Shown here one piece after another: positions 22,001-32,329 of a stretch of 64,000 nt of DNA. Made by a program: the position numbers and the translations under genes. The stretch's first letter is position 1. Each line of letters begins with the position of its first letter. The stretch comes from Eucommia ulmoides (lineage: Eukaryota; Streptophyta; Magnoliopsida; Garryales; Eucommiaceae). The stretch spans positions 868,001 through 932,000 of the forward strand of contig JAENRU010000484.1 in assembly GCA_016647705.1 (NCBI GenBank). The letters run 5' to 3'. The notes below the pieces were generated by a model. It was not told the DNA's origin, ran no database searches, and saw only the letters and a program-made list of their open reading frames with translations.

Positions 22001-22954
22001 ATGATGGACCGGATCTCAAAGACGTATGAGAAAGGGAGAGTCGAGCTCCATGACTGAAGGAAGGCAATCATTCTCAAATGTCTGTCCCACACTCTACTAT
22101 AAGCTAAAATCATTCTTTAACCCGCCTAATAAATAAGCTAAATTTTTTTAGGATCCTTGAATTATAAACTCAATAACTCCCAACTTGCAACTCTTTGGTT
22201 TTTCAAGAGAATTTTAAATATTCCCTGTTATCTACATTACAAATGAGGAATGATTTTCCCTTCAAAATAATTAATGATGGGTAGGATCCTTCCAAATGAA
22301 ATCCAATGTGAAAGTATCTCTAGAATAGCTGAAATTCAGTTCCAAAAAAAAATCTGCCCTCCAAAAGCCATCTTATCAACTTATATTCAAATTCAAGCCA
22401 ATCAAACAACTTTTCACTAAAAATCATTACTTAAGAGTAAAGGTGAAACAAAATCAAAACTAACTAATGACTCAAAATCTGTATTAGCCCCGGTAATTAA
22501 TTATATAAAACATTTTACCTAATTCCATTATACTTAACTTACGAATCTAGCAAAGCAACTCAGCATTTCATGTTTTCAGACAATTTCTCGTTACTTCAAA
22601 TCAAACATATACATAATCTGCACAGCTTATTAAATTGCTTAAAGAAAGTGCGTAAGGCCAATAATCATTGACAATTTCAATTCACTATACATGAATCAAT
22701 GCATACATGGATATGCATATGCCTTGCGTGTGTGCGTGTGTGTGTGTGTGGAAATTCATCTAGAATTGCAAGCTCATCCTCTAAATTGAACAAAAATAAT
22801 AATTATAAATTATAAAAAAAAAAAAACAGAAGTCAAACCTTCCAAGAGCAGGACGTTTCCTGTTTGGCTGCTGATCTTCTTCGCTACCGCTCGAATCCAA
22901 ACCGCGTTTCTCCCTCGCCATACTGTTCGATCTCTCCATATACCTCGTCCGCAT
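13079..22954 (-). CDS. CBP60B: Calmodulin-binding protein 60 family (CBP60B-like), complete, eight exons
   Basis: CBP60 proteins are plant-specific nuclear DNA-binding factors; several members control salicylic acid synthesis and immunity genes and most bind calmodulin. Exons on the minus strand: 22839-22954, 19885-19960, 18792-18850, 17127-17620, 15844-16004, 15528-15731, 14319-14541, 13079-13632. Phases join cleanly to 628 codons plus stop, close to the usual ~600-650. The start [20 protein letters not shown] matches the family's usual opening, followed by a basic RKRPAL segment. Signatures: [135 protein letters not shown] and [20 protein letters not shown]. The C-terminal basic amphipathic [20 protein letters not shown] (about residues 597-616) is the calmodulin-binding segment type of CBP60a-f. 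An (NG)n run precedes it. Paralog assignment (B versus C or D) is tentative. Confidence 0.93.
13993..14298 (+). mobile_element. MULE-type MITE in the last CBP60 intron
   Basis: 306 bp with ~40-bp imperfect terminal inverted repeats, GGCTAAATCACACTTTGCA on the left and its counterpart TGCAAAGTACAATTTAGCC on the right. Nine-base flanks TAGAAATTA and TAGAAATAA match 8/9, the target size of Mutator-like elements. The right flank ends at 14307, 10-11 bp from the splice donor of the exon ending at 14319. Confidence 0.87.
14679..15398 (-). mobile_element. TRIM family 1 tandem array, three LTRs and two internal regions
   Basis: LTRs at 14679-14791, 15002-15115 and 15314-15398, with two ~200-bp internal regions (14792-15001, 15116-15313) of high similarity. 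On the minus strand each internal region opens with TGGTATCAGATC, a PBS-like site. The third LTR lacks about 30 bp. Layout LTR-int-LTR-int-LTR is the product of unequal recombination between two copies or between LTRs. No target duplication visible. Located between CBP60 exons 6 and 7. Confidence 0.88.
16034..17095 (+). mobile_element. MITE family B-derived composite in CBP60 intron 4
   Basis: Left end GGCACTGTTTGATAAC after TAA (16031-16033); right end TATCAAACGATGC at 17095, an imperfect inverted counterpart. A second family-B-like head (GGATTGTTTAGTAATGC) begins near 16566, so two copies may be joined or nested. The right end is about 30 bp from exon 4. Contains the TRIM at 16141-16476. 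Confidence 0.55.
16141..16476 (+). mobile_element. TRIM family 3, intact with perfect target duplication
   Basis: LTRs 16141-16245 and 16373-16476 (TGTTAGAATC...CCTAACA), both TG..CA. PBS-like TGATATCATGGC follows the first LTR. Internal region 127 bp, non-coding. Flanks GGGAT on both sides (16136-16140 and 16477-16481) are an exact 5-bp target duplication. Confidence 0.92.
18182..18626 (-). mobile_element. TRIM family 1, intact with perfect target duplication
   Basis: LTRs 18182-18297 and 18512-18626. Internal modules have their LTR-head copies ending at 18384 and 18474 (minus-strand heads). Flanks CATGC on both sides (18177-18181, 18627-18631) are an exact target duplication. Located in the CBP60 intron between exons 3 and 4, about 165 bp from exon 3. 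Confidence 0.92.
19022..19305 (+). repeat. ~141-bp tandem duplication in CBP60 intron 2
   Basis: Two units (about 19022-19162 and 19163-19305) share CCAAGAAACYAACTATTAAT, GGTAACTRCATGAAGAC, CAGTACAATCCCTCCCACCC and CCAATCTATGAC in order, with several substitutions and small indels. Confidence 0.85.
19961..22838 (-). other. CBP60 intron 1, long, no element recognised
   Basis: About 2.9 kb between exons 1 and 2 with GT..AG ends on the minus strand. It lacks the TRIM and MITE signatures found in the other introns; a GT microsatellite lies at ~22728-22750. Confidence 0.7.
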
Positions 22955-24548
22955 TTTCCACCAGATCTAATCCAAAGAACTGAAGAACTAGCTTCAGTTA
23001 TACTGCTACGTGGATTCCAACCGAAAGATAGCGAAAATAAAGGAATCAAAAGGCGGATAATTTGAAAGCGGAGGGAAAGTAGCGAGAGGTTTCCGGGAAA
23101 ATTCAGCGGAAGGATCTACGAATTTTCGCTTTTAACATCTGCGCACCATAAGCAGCGGAAGAATTACTGTTATGATGGCTATGGCCGCCATATATTGAAT
23201 GGGATCAAGATCACCTGTAACCCACTCCAAATATATGCTCTCGGGATTTAAATTACACTATTAGCCCCCAAACGGTTTGAGTTGTCACCAATAGGTTCAA
23301 AATCTTTATGGTTGTCTCGGTTGAATCTCGAAAGGGCTACGTTCAACAAGTATTTGTTGTTTTCGCCGTTTTTCAGTCAAATGTGGATTACTTAATTATT
23401 CTATTGAAAATGCTCAATAAAAAACTCAGTATTTAAAAATTTAATTTTATCATATAAGTTTTAAATATTTTCAACTGAGACTTTAGTGATAGTTATTACA
23501 GTAATTTTTTCAGAAATTCAAAATTATTGAAATTTTTACATGAAAAAAAATGTAATAATGTTTATGGTGTACAGTGACTTTTGGATTTTTTATAGTAATT
23601 TTGAATTTGTAGAAAAATTACTGTAACGTCTGAAATACATGGACTAAAATTTTAGTTTCGTGAATTGTTTAGCCAAAAAACCTAAAGACAAATTGATAAA
23701 GAGATTTGTGGGGAAACTAAGACTTCCCACCTGTAAATGTGAAAAAATCGAAAAAGAAGCTTCAAAATCGAGGTTCATTGAATTTGGAGGAAGAGAAGGT
23801 TTTCAGCCTATGAAACAGCCACTTCTGAACCATTACCGCCGTGAAGAGGTGGATCGAACAAGCCCTTAATCCAAAATTCCTAAATATTGAAATTCACATG
23901 AATACAAATATCATTACATCAATAATATCATTGAAAACTTATTAATTTCTTCATAAAAAATCAAAAATAAATAAATATAAAATTACTCAAATTTCCCTAA
24001 CATAACTTTCATGTATTTGAGAAAATGACTATATTTCATCCATTTTATTGATGAAAGTTTATAGAGGGACTCAATTGCAAACAACTAATAATTTTAAGAA
24101 TTCAATTGAGAGAATCAAAATATTTTTGAACCTATTTGTAACATTTATCGAACTTTGGGGACCAATTGTGTATACTTTACCCCTCTTTTCAAGTCGTTGT
24201 ACGGGGTTGTACCTAATTGATTACTTCGGACGGCAATTAATTAGTTGTACCTTGGTTTCAAGCAATTAACGTAGCAATTGCAGAAAAATGCAAATGGATA
24301 ATGAGCCCCATGTGGAAGTGGGGCCACTAAGGACTACTTTGTATCTCTTTGTTTCCATAAATACTATTCATACCCCTAAAGTATCTGTATTATCTCACTA
24401 AGGTCCTTTATATTTTAAAAAGTCCATAAAAACCCCGTTAGGATTACCTTTGTCCCCTGGTTTCAATTTATACACATGACAATCTGTAATCTCTTGATCA
24501 TTCTTCTTCTGTCCAAATTATTAATCCCATTGCAATTATGGACATCAA

Positions 24549-25310
24549 GGTGGCGTTTGGTTAGGCCCCGTTTGGTAACCGTTATCATTTCAGAAATTCC
24601 CATCCCATTCCCAAATTTTTGGGAATTCTATTTGGGAATAGCATTTGGTAATTTTTGTTTCCTTTTCCATTTCATTCCCATTTGAGAATTGTGCTCACTC
24701 TTTTCTTAAGAAATGAGAAACAAGAAAAAATTGTTTCTCATTATTTCCATTCCATTCCCAAAACACATGGTCACTGTTCACCTGCCGGGCGACCACCGTC
24801 CGGTCGGAAATTTTCCGATCACTGTCACCCACCCGCCGCCACTGTCCAGCCATCGCCGGCGACGGCGCCATTGTTGGTCAGCCACCGTCCACCTCTCGGG
24901 TCACCCTGCGATACTCTGACACAGACTAACCACCGAATGCTTAACCATTCCATGCGCCTCCTCATTGGGCACACATTGGATTATGCAAATAAATTGAGTT
25001 CAAGGCTCTAATTTCTTGGGACCAATCGGACTTCTCTTATATAAATAGGTCACAAATGCACTAGGTAAACGAGAAAGTTCTAACAAAGTATTTTATAACT
25101 TATTTTTCCCTTGAACTCTTATTCTTATGTGGTAGGAACTTCATTGGGGCACATTCCAACCAGTTTTTGTGTAGGTACTAACTCGAACTCCAGATATTTT
25201 GATTTTGGATCGTTTACATAACAAGGAACAACGTCTACCAACGCGCCAACTCAACAAAAAAATTATTATGTGGACTCTAACAGGACCAATTGTGGGTGTT
25301 AGTCAATTTT
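24549..25310. mobile_element. Element remnants: MITE-like head and LTR-like stretch
   Basis: 24549-24930 begins GTGGCGTTTGGTTAGGCCCCGTTTGG and has a GC-rich CCACC core like MITE family A. 25030-25310 has a TATATAAATAGG promoter-like site and an LTR U5-like run. No paired ends found, so assignment is weak. Confidence 0.35.
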
Positions 25311-25988
25311 CAACACCAACATATTCTAAATTATAAGTTTTCTTAAGATTGAATTCCTGCATTAAATTATCAATACTGTGATTTGAATTATAATTATTTT
25401 ATAATTAAATCATGCTGATTTCAACCATTTCTCAACAAAAATGTCATCTTAACGTTGATGGTTAATGGTGAGCTAGTCCAAAAGGCCAAGCAAAATGCAA
25501 AAAAACCAAAACGACTCAAAACGAAATTAATAAACGTTTAGGACCTTTTTGTAATATATCCTAAAAATATGGGAATAATGTGTAAATAGTTGTTTTTTAA
25601 TTCGCTTTTCTACTTTTATTCCCTCTGCTTACGTGTTTTTGTATGACGTTTTCATCCGGTGGGTTTTTGTTCTCTACCCTAACCTCTATTGAGTATTGGT
25701 CGCACCTCCAGTTACCCAAATAACCTTTATCAAATTTTATTAATAAAAATACTGTCACGTCATAATATTTTTTAAGGATAATTTGGTGGTCAGTCCAAAG
25801 AGTGGGTGTAAACATAAATTTTGATTTACTCTATTAAATTAATTTTTACTCATCTATTTATCTCATATCTCGTGTGTGCTCATATCTATGTAATATTAAT
25901 TATATATATTTATATATTATTAATTACATATAATAATATTATATATATTTATATAATATTTATTACATTTGACAAATATTATATATAC

Positions 25989-26066
25989 AAATTAAATATA
26001 TGTAACTGAGATAGTATATTGGACCTTAAATTAAATATATGTAACTGAGATAGTATATTGGACCTT
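25989..26066 (+). repeat. 39-bp exact tandem duplication
   Basis: The unit AAATTAAATATATGTAACTG... ending GGACCTT occurs twice with period 39 and no visible difference. Confidence 0.88.
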
Positions 26067-27039
26067 AAGCTTTTTTTAATACGCGGAATTAAAACACAAA
26101 TTGTAATTGTCTATGGATTTTTTTTTTAAATTAAGAATAAAATAAGAGACTTACACATAAATTTTATTATTTCTTTCATATTTTTTAATTTTAATTTTTT
26201 ATTTTCTACTTTATCTCTCTTTTGTTTAAAAAAAAAATTATTACTTCTTTTATGTATTCTTATTTTATTTGTTTTTATTTTTAAATTTTTTGAATGGTAT
26301 TTGTAGAAGAAAAATCTAAATAAAATGTAGAAAACAAAATGTAAAAAATAAAACAAATAAAATAGAACATATCAAACAAAAGAAAAAAAAAAAATAGAAA
26401 ACATGAGATAGAGAGAGAGTAAAAACAAAAAATTGATTTTTTTTTTAACAAAATGTAATAGAGGTGTATGCAGTAAATTATTAAAATGATAATAATGTTT
26501 ATCGAATTGACAAGAGGGGCGTTAAATATAAATTCATATTTGAAGTTACCTATGGTTAATAAAAAAAAAAAATATTTTAAAGAAAATATTTAAATTAGGG
26601 TTACATCATATTATGATCAATGCTTTAAAATCCAGAGCATAAAATTCTGAATGCATCAAATCGATGTGGAAGAATACGTCTTTAAGATTGCTAGAGAAAG
26701 TGCACATGAGTTGCTCCGGATAGACCTTACCATATAATTAAAAAAAAAAAGATAATCAAATCCATTATTTTAAATTAATAAACACAAAATTATATACTTA
26801 AATACAAAAAATCGATAAATTATACTATCATACGGGTCCTTAATCATTTCAATATTTTCCATAGTAATTGGAAAGATACAAATATCGCGTTTTACTATTT
26901 GAGCATCGGTAACTATACCATCATGTATGTTTTTAATCACCTCAATATAGACATTAAATATTGGGTTAATTTTTTTTTATATATATATATATATTATTTT
27001 ATTTTATTTTCATAGACATCAATCTCGAGTTGTAAATGT

Positions 27040-27963
27040 TGGTGTCAAGAATTGGGAAGTACCAGCAGTATGGTCTAGTCAAGTTCCACGTATTTTTTTT
27101 GTTGAGCTGGAGAGATGAGCTGGAGTTCTAAATCCTAGAGAGCTAGAGTTCCGCATTCTACAATCAGTCGGTTAAGTCCTCGTCTAATGCCTAGTCGGGG
27201 CTCAGAGAGCTGACGTCCAAGAGCGGGTACTTGCACAAGGACCCGTCGGGGTTTTTCTCAACGGAACTCCTTCGGCTTGAGAATGAGAGCTCGAGGGTGA
27301 AAGCTTAAAATGCTTCAAGAAGCACAATGAGCATTACCTTGGGCAATGGGTTGCCCTTGGTAATAGGAGTTGAAGAGCAATTAACATTGCCTAATTGGGA
27401 CCTTAAGCACGGTTAATTAGTCAAAACCCTATAATTAACCCATAACAGAGTGATTTGAGGAGATAACCGTATGGGATTAGGCTTTTTGCACCATTATGAG
27501 AGCCCGTGGGCTTAACCATATGTCTTTGAGAAGATTTATCCGGCGAAAACCGATCCAAGGAGGCCTGTGGAGATGGAGGAATGAAACGGTATGTAGACGA
27601 AGAAAAACAATCCAACTCCTTGTTGGTGGCCGACCAGAGACAAAAGAAGGGACCTCTATCCACCGGGGGTTTTGCGCGGCGACTTTGAATAGAGTCACCA
27701 CCCAACCGCAGTTGGCCAGAGGCACCTCGACAAGTTGGTGGGCGTCTGCTGCGATGACACGCGGCCACAAGCCTTTTTTGATCGATGATCGCTGTCTAGG
27801 GGTGGTGAGCCAGAACCCCTGTTCGGCGTATTCTTGCTAGAGTGAAGCCTGCCAGCCAGGGGTATCATGGAAGGACGGGGGGAGCGTGATAATCGAAATG
27901 CAACCACATCCTGGAGAAGGCGAACGTATGGCTGGGGCTCAGTGGCGTTCAAAAATACTCTCA
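27040..27963 (-). repeat. LTR of the outer minus-strand Ty3/gypsy element (left copy)
   Basis: Matches 55877-56819 through shared blocks: TGGTGTCAAGAATTGG, GAGCATTACCTTGGGCAATG, TTAAGCACGGTTAATTAGTC, GGGCTTAACCATAT, TTTTGATCGATGA. In minus orientation it would be the 3' LTR. No target duplication with the outer right flank was found, so it could instead be a solo LTR. Confidence 0.75.
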
Positions 27964-28340
27964 TTAGTTGGCCTTTAATTCTGGGCATTGAGCGAAGTGA
28001 GGTGCTCCGGACTACCAGGCCCTAGCTGCAATGAGTTTTGAACGACTTTGTAAGACCCGAGTTTCGCATGTGCATAATTTTTAGTTGCATTCTAGAACAT
28101 TTAGAAAATACCAGGGTACATTGTGAGATTTAATGGTTATTTTAAAAAAGAAATCAGGGGTCAATTATCAATTTTAAAATATTAATTTTAGATTTTGAGC
28201 TTAAATGATACCTTAAAAATATTTGAGGAGATTAGTGTAAATATCAAACCAAAAAAAAATAAAAAAATTACTACATTCTTATCTACGGTAGATTGAGAAA
28301 ATCTTTAAAAATGAATAATAGTAGCAATAATGATAACTTT

Positions 28341-28372
28341 ACATGTGTTGTCAAAATTTTGACAACACATGT
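28341..28372. repeat. Perfect 32-bp palindrome within the LTR
   Basis: Sixteen bases starting ACATGTGTTGTCAAAA are followed directly by their reverse complement, with no spacer. The same site in the 38287 LTR is mutated, and in the 39582 LTR it is deleted and replaced by a TGCCTGAACATG duplication. Confidence 0.93.
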
Positions 28373-29269
28373 GCATGAACATGTGGCAAAATATTAGGAA
28401 GTCCATACACTATTATCTTAATCCTAAAATTTGAAGAGTTTGAGATGAGTTAAAAAAAAATGATCTTCAAGAAAGCTTAATCTAAAAAAAAAATTAAAAA
28501 CAAATTGATAGGGAGAGAAGAGCACAATTAACTGATATTCTCATGGAATTCGATAATTGAGAAGTAAGACTAAGGTATGTGTTTATTTTATTTTTTATAT
28601 ACACGGTTATCATACATACATACATGCATACATACATATATATATAGTCAATGTACGTTTGGAAAACAAAGCAGGTACACGTGTATATACAGATATATCT
28701 AAATTGTAAATAATACAATTTAAAATAAAAATTATAAATTTTACTAAAACGACATTTTTTAGTATTTCGTCTACTAATAAAAAAATTTAATAGTCGATTA
28801 ATATTTTTCTACAAATTAAATTATTCATACGAAATTTTTGTATCCGTTACGATAATAATTTTCGTACAGTTAATATTAACATAGAAAATTGGGCGTGTAG
28901 TAATTTTGTATAATAAAAAATTTGGGGAATGGAAAATGGTATATTTTAGGGCCACGTATTGCATATTAGGTTTATTTTAAATAAATTATTAATTTAGGCT
29001 CTATCGCTGTTAAGTTCACAGGCGCTGCCGGCCGTGTAGTATTTTGGTGACAGTGTTTTTGGTAGCGCAAAAAAATCAAGGTGAGTGTACTGTCTTCTAT
29101 ATAAATTGACAAAGTATATTTTTGTATAAATTGTGGAAAAAAATATTTATTAAAATGGACGGTGTTATAACGTTATGCGGATCAAGTAGATTTTTAAATG
29201 TGGAAAGTAGTTTTGTTATCCGACTATGCCATAATTGTCTTCTCATCAGGAGGGCATGTCCTGCGAGAT

Positions 29270-29460
29270 GTGAATTACCTGTCAAGCAACACTTGCAGGG
29301 TGAATATTTGTTGTTACCTATCAGGCAAGTCTTGCAGGGTGTATATTGTTGTTACCTGTCAGGCAAGACCTGCAGGGTGAATATTTGTTGTTACTTGTCA
29401 GGCAAATCCTGCAAGGTGGATATATGTGGACCTGTCAAGAGTGCAAATCTTGCAGGTGGT
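29270..29460 (+). repeat. LTR-internal tandem repeat, five ~39-bp units
   Basis: GCAGGG-type cores at 29295, 29334, 29372, 29411 and 29452 separated by TGTTGTTACCTGTCAGGCAA blocks (spacing 38-41). The same array is present at about 40846-41032 in the 3' LTR. Confidence 0.85.
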
Positions 29461-30129
29461 TGCCCCTACCATTGGGGATATTAAATGGCTCTGGCATTGA
29501 TAGTCACTTTAGATGGCATAATTGTACATGTTACGATGCCGTCATAACTCCCGATCGTGAGGTAAAACGATCCTATGGCTAGTAGGAAATATGAGTGCGG
29601 TATTTTATTATATGTCAAAATATCGGATTGATTGATTTAAATATTTTATCTTATTGCAATTATGACAGTGAAAATTTATTTCGGCATGGTATGCGTTTAT
29701 ATTATATTATATTTTAAAAAGTGGTATTTGATAATTATACTTGATCCATGAAATATTTTTTATTATGAAAATAATACACCGATAAAATATTTGGTTTCAG
29801 GTGCCGCAGCTAGGAGTGGGTCCACTACTGGCACTAGGTAGAGTTAGGAGGTAGTGTCATTTTGAAAGGTTGGCTCATCAGGTGTGAATCGTGGAAGATT
29901 CAGTTTTCTTTTTGTGATTTTGTTGTGAATATTTGGGATAGATGTATTCCCAAATTTTGAAGTAAGTAAATATATTATATATTTTTTTGGGAAAAAAAAT
30001 GTATAGCGGTACACACACACACACACACACACATATTATGTATGTATATTTGTTGACTGATCAGGTGACGTCAAGTCGGTGTCACGCCTAACCTCAGGCG
30101 ATGGGGGCCCGGGGTGGGGTGTGACATTT

Positions 30130-30141
30130 TGGAATCAGAGC
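30130..30141 (+). promoter_or_regulatory. Primer-binding site of the Tekay-like element
   Basis: TGGAATCAGAGC three bases after the LTR end, one mismatch to the initiator-Met tRNA site TGGTATCAGAGC. Confidence 0.8.
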
Positions 30142-30243
30142 TTAGTTTTTAAATTCTGTAGACGTGCCAGGTTGTCTAGTCAGTGGTGGGTAAGATAGGA
30201 TCTCGATAGGTAGGTTCGGCACGTGAGTGATAGTTATTTTATT

Positions 30244-32276
30244 TGTTGATCCCAAGATTTTGATGAACAATTAAGTATTGATATTTTTGTGGAACTAATG
30301 TTTGATTAAGTGTTTCAGTGATTTAAAATTCCAATAATGAAGATGTCAAAGTGAATGGATGCTAAATGAAGATATCAAGATGATGAAGAAGTATTAAGAG
30401 TTTGAAGATATTAGGGAAAACAACCTAAGTAAATATAAACTCTTAATATCCTATTTAGGAACACACATATGGTACAAAATGAATTATTTCTTTTATGTGT
30501 ATTTTGGTTGAGTTTATTTATTTGCTCCTATGTGTATTAAAAAGAAATATTTTTGAATAACTAAAATAGAATATAAGAGTATTAGAGGAGTTTATTTGAA
30601 TAGAAATATGGATAATTCAGGAGAGGAGACCAGAGAAGAGATTCAGGAGAGGGGAGTCGACTGAGGAGTCGACCAGAGAAAGAAGATGAACTCTCTGAAT
30701 CTGCAAGTTGAGAGAGAGGTCGACCGATGGAAGTCTGGAAAACTCTCTGAATCTGCGAGTCGACTGAGGAGTCGACTGATAAAGTGCATAGGCTACTTCT
30801 AGTATCCTTCAGTCAACTGGATGTGCAATTTCTGGACATTGGTTGATCCGATTTTAAATCCAAAAGTAACCATTTTTTGTTAAGATTTGAGAGAGATTTC
30901 GGGGATATTCTTAACATTTGAGATATGGTTCTTATACATATTAAATCCTTTTAATATGGTTCATTAATTATTAAAGTTTCTCAATTTGGTACATAAAATG
31001 AATTCTATACTTATTTGTTTTAATTAAGAAATACTTTGGGGATTTAATTGAGAGTTTTAAAAGTTGCTATTAAGTTAAATTGAACCTAAATGAAGTCCTC
31101 ATGTTATAAAGGGTCTTTAAGAGTATTTTATTGTCATGACAATTGTAAACTAGCCGTTAGGAGACTGATTACATGTGCCCTTATATAGACCTGCAAATTT
31201 TCTAAGAAAGCTAATTATTCTATTCATTCTAAGAGATAAAATCAGTCTATATTTGAGAGAGCGTTTATAAGAGTGATCATTCAACTATACTGTGAGTTGT
31301 TCTAAGAGTGATTCTGATAATCAACTGCGATTAATTTGTGCTGATTCCTGAATTGAAGCTATATTGTTTTCATCATTAATTCTGTAGATTTTGGGTGAGA
31401 TATTTCCATATTAATTATTACTTGTTTATTATTGTCTGTGGAAATTGATCTTAGCAATTGTTTTTGATTCTTTAAAGAAAATATTCTTTTAAACAATTTC
31501 TTGAATCTGATTACGTGCTCATATTTGCTACCCATATATTGTTAAAATCAGATTTCTGCATTTCATATAATTCTATCACTAGTTGGGATATTAATTGAGT
31601 TTATATATATCTAGGGTAGTAGAAGCTCCGAGTGAGATTTACTTATCAATTTTAGTATTGGTGAGGTGTGACGGGTTAAATATCATTGGGGATATTTAAT
31701 CAAAGGTAATTGGGTTTCAGTATCTTCTTGTAAAAAGATTGAGGTAGTGATTCTTTCTAGATAAGAATTGCGTGTTTGTGAGTGATTTTGTAACAGTTCA
31801 ATTCTTACAAGGTAAAAGGATATTTAGAGTGTTTTGGTGAGGTTTTGATTTTTGAGCCTAGGTCTTAAAAAGAATTAGGTTATTCTTTAGCTTGTAAAAA
31901 GTAGAGGTTATTCCTTGGCCTTTGAAAAGGAAATTGTAAAAGTTGATTCTGAGCCTGTAAAAGAATCAGTGTGCGGGTTTGGTTCCTACCTTTAAAGGAA
32001 TCTTAGTTTTAGTAGGTGCGAACTCCGTGGAGCTCGAGGGACTAGATTAGCGAAGAGTAGCTTGGTGAACCAGTATAAATCTCTGGTGTGCTGTTTTCTT
32101 AATTTGTCTATTTTTTTGTTTGTGTGTGCACCTAGTTGATTGATTAATTCCATTGTGTTATAAAGATAATAATTAATTTAGGCATAAAATTAATTATTTG
32201 ATTTATTGATTTTTATTTTGATTATTTTTTGATTACCCAATTCACCCCCCATCTTGAGTATTCTACTGGGCCAACA
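30244..32276 (+). mobile_element. Solo LTR (probable copia, SIRE-like), TSD TTATT
   Basis: Starts TGTTGATCCCAAGATTTTGATG and ends TACTGGGCCAACA, with TTATT exactly repeated on both sides (30239-30243 and 32277-32281). The head and the CCAATTCACCCCCC stretch before the end resemble LTRs of the copia SIRE/Maximus group; this lineage call is inference. 2033 bp, no coding region. Confidence 0.9.
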
Positions 32277-32329
32277 TTATTAAATTAAATAACATATTTG
32301 TGGCATTGTCGTTTGCCTTGTTGGACCTG

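Larger units (their letters stand above)
22955..27039. other. Intergenic region upstream of CBP60
   Basis: AT-rich. The first ~300 bp should hold the CBP60 promoter and 5' leader (minus strand). No gene was recognised; open frames are short and low in complexity. Confidence 0.5.
28049..30126 (+). repeat. 5' LTR of the Tekay-like element (2078 bp)
   Basis: TGTAAGACCCGAG...GGTGTGACA, with TG..CA ends. Contains a perfect 32-bp palindrome (28341-28372) and five ~39-bp tandem units (29270-29460). Similar along its length to 39582-41689. Confidence 0.92.

Noticed and set aside
27421-27988. Several 97-115 codon frames on both strands
   Set aside because: They lie in the outer gypsy LTR; the homologous stretch at 56346-56747 gives similar frames. 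No protein family fits.
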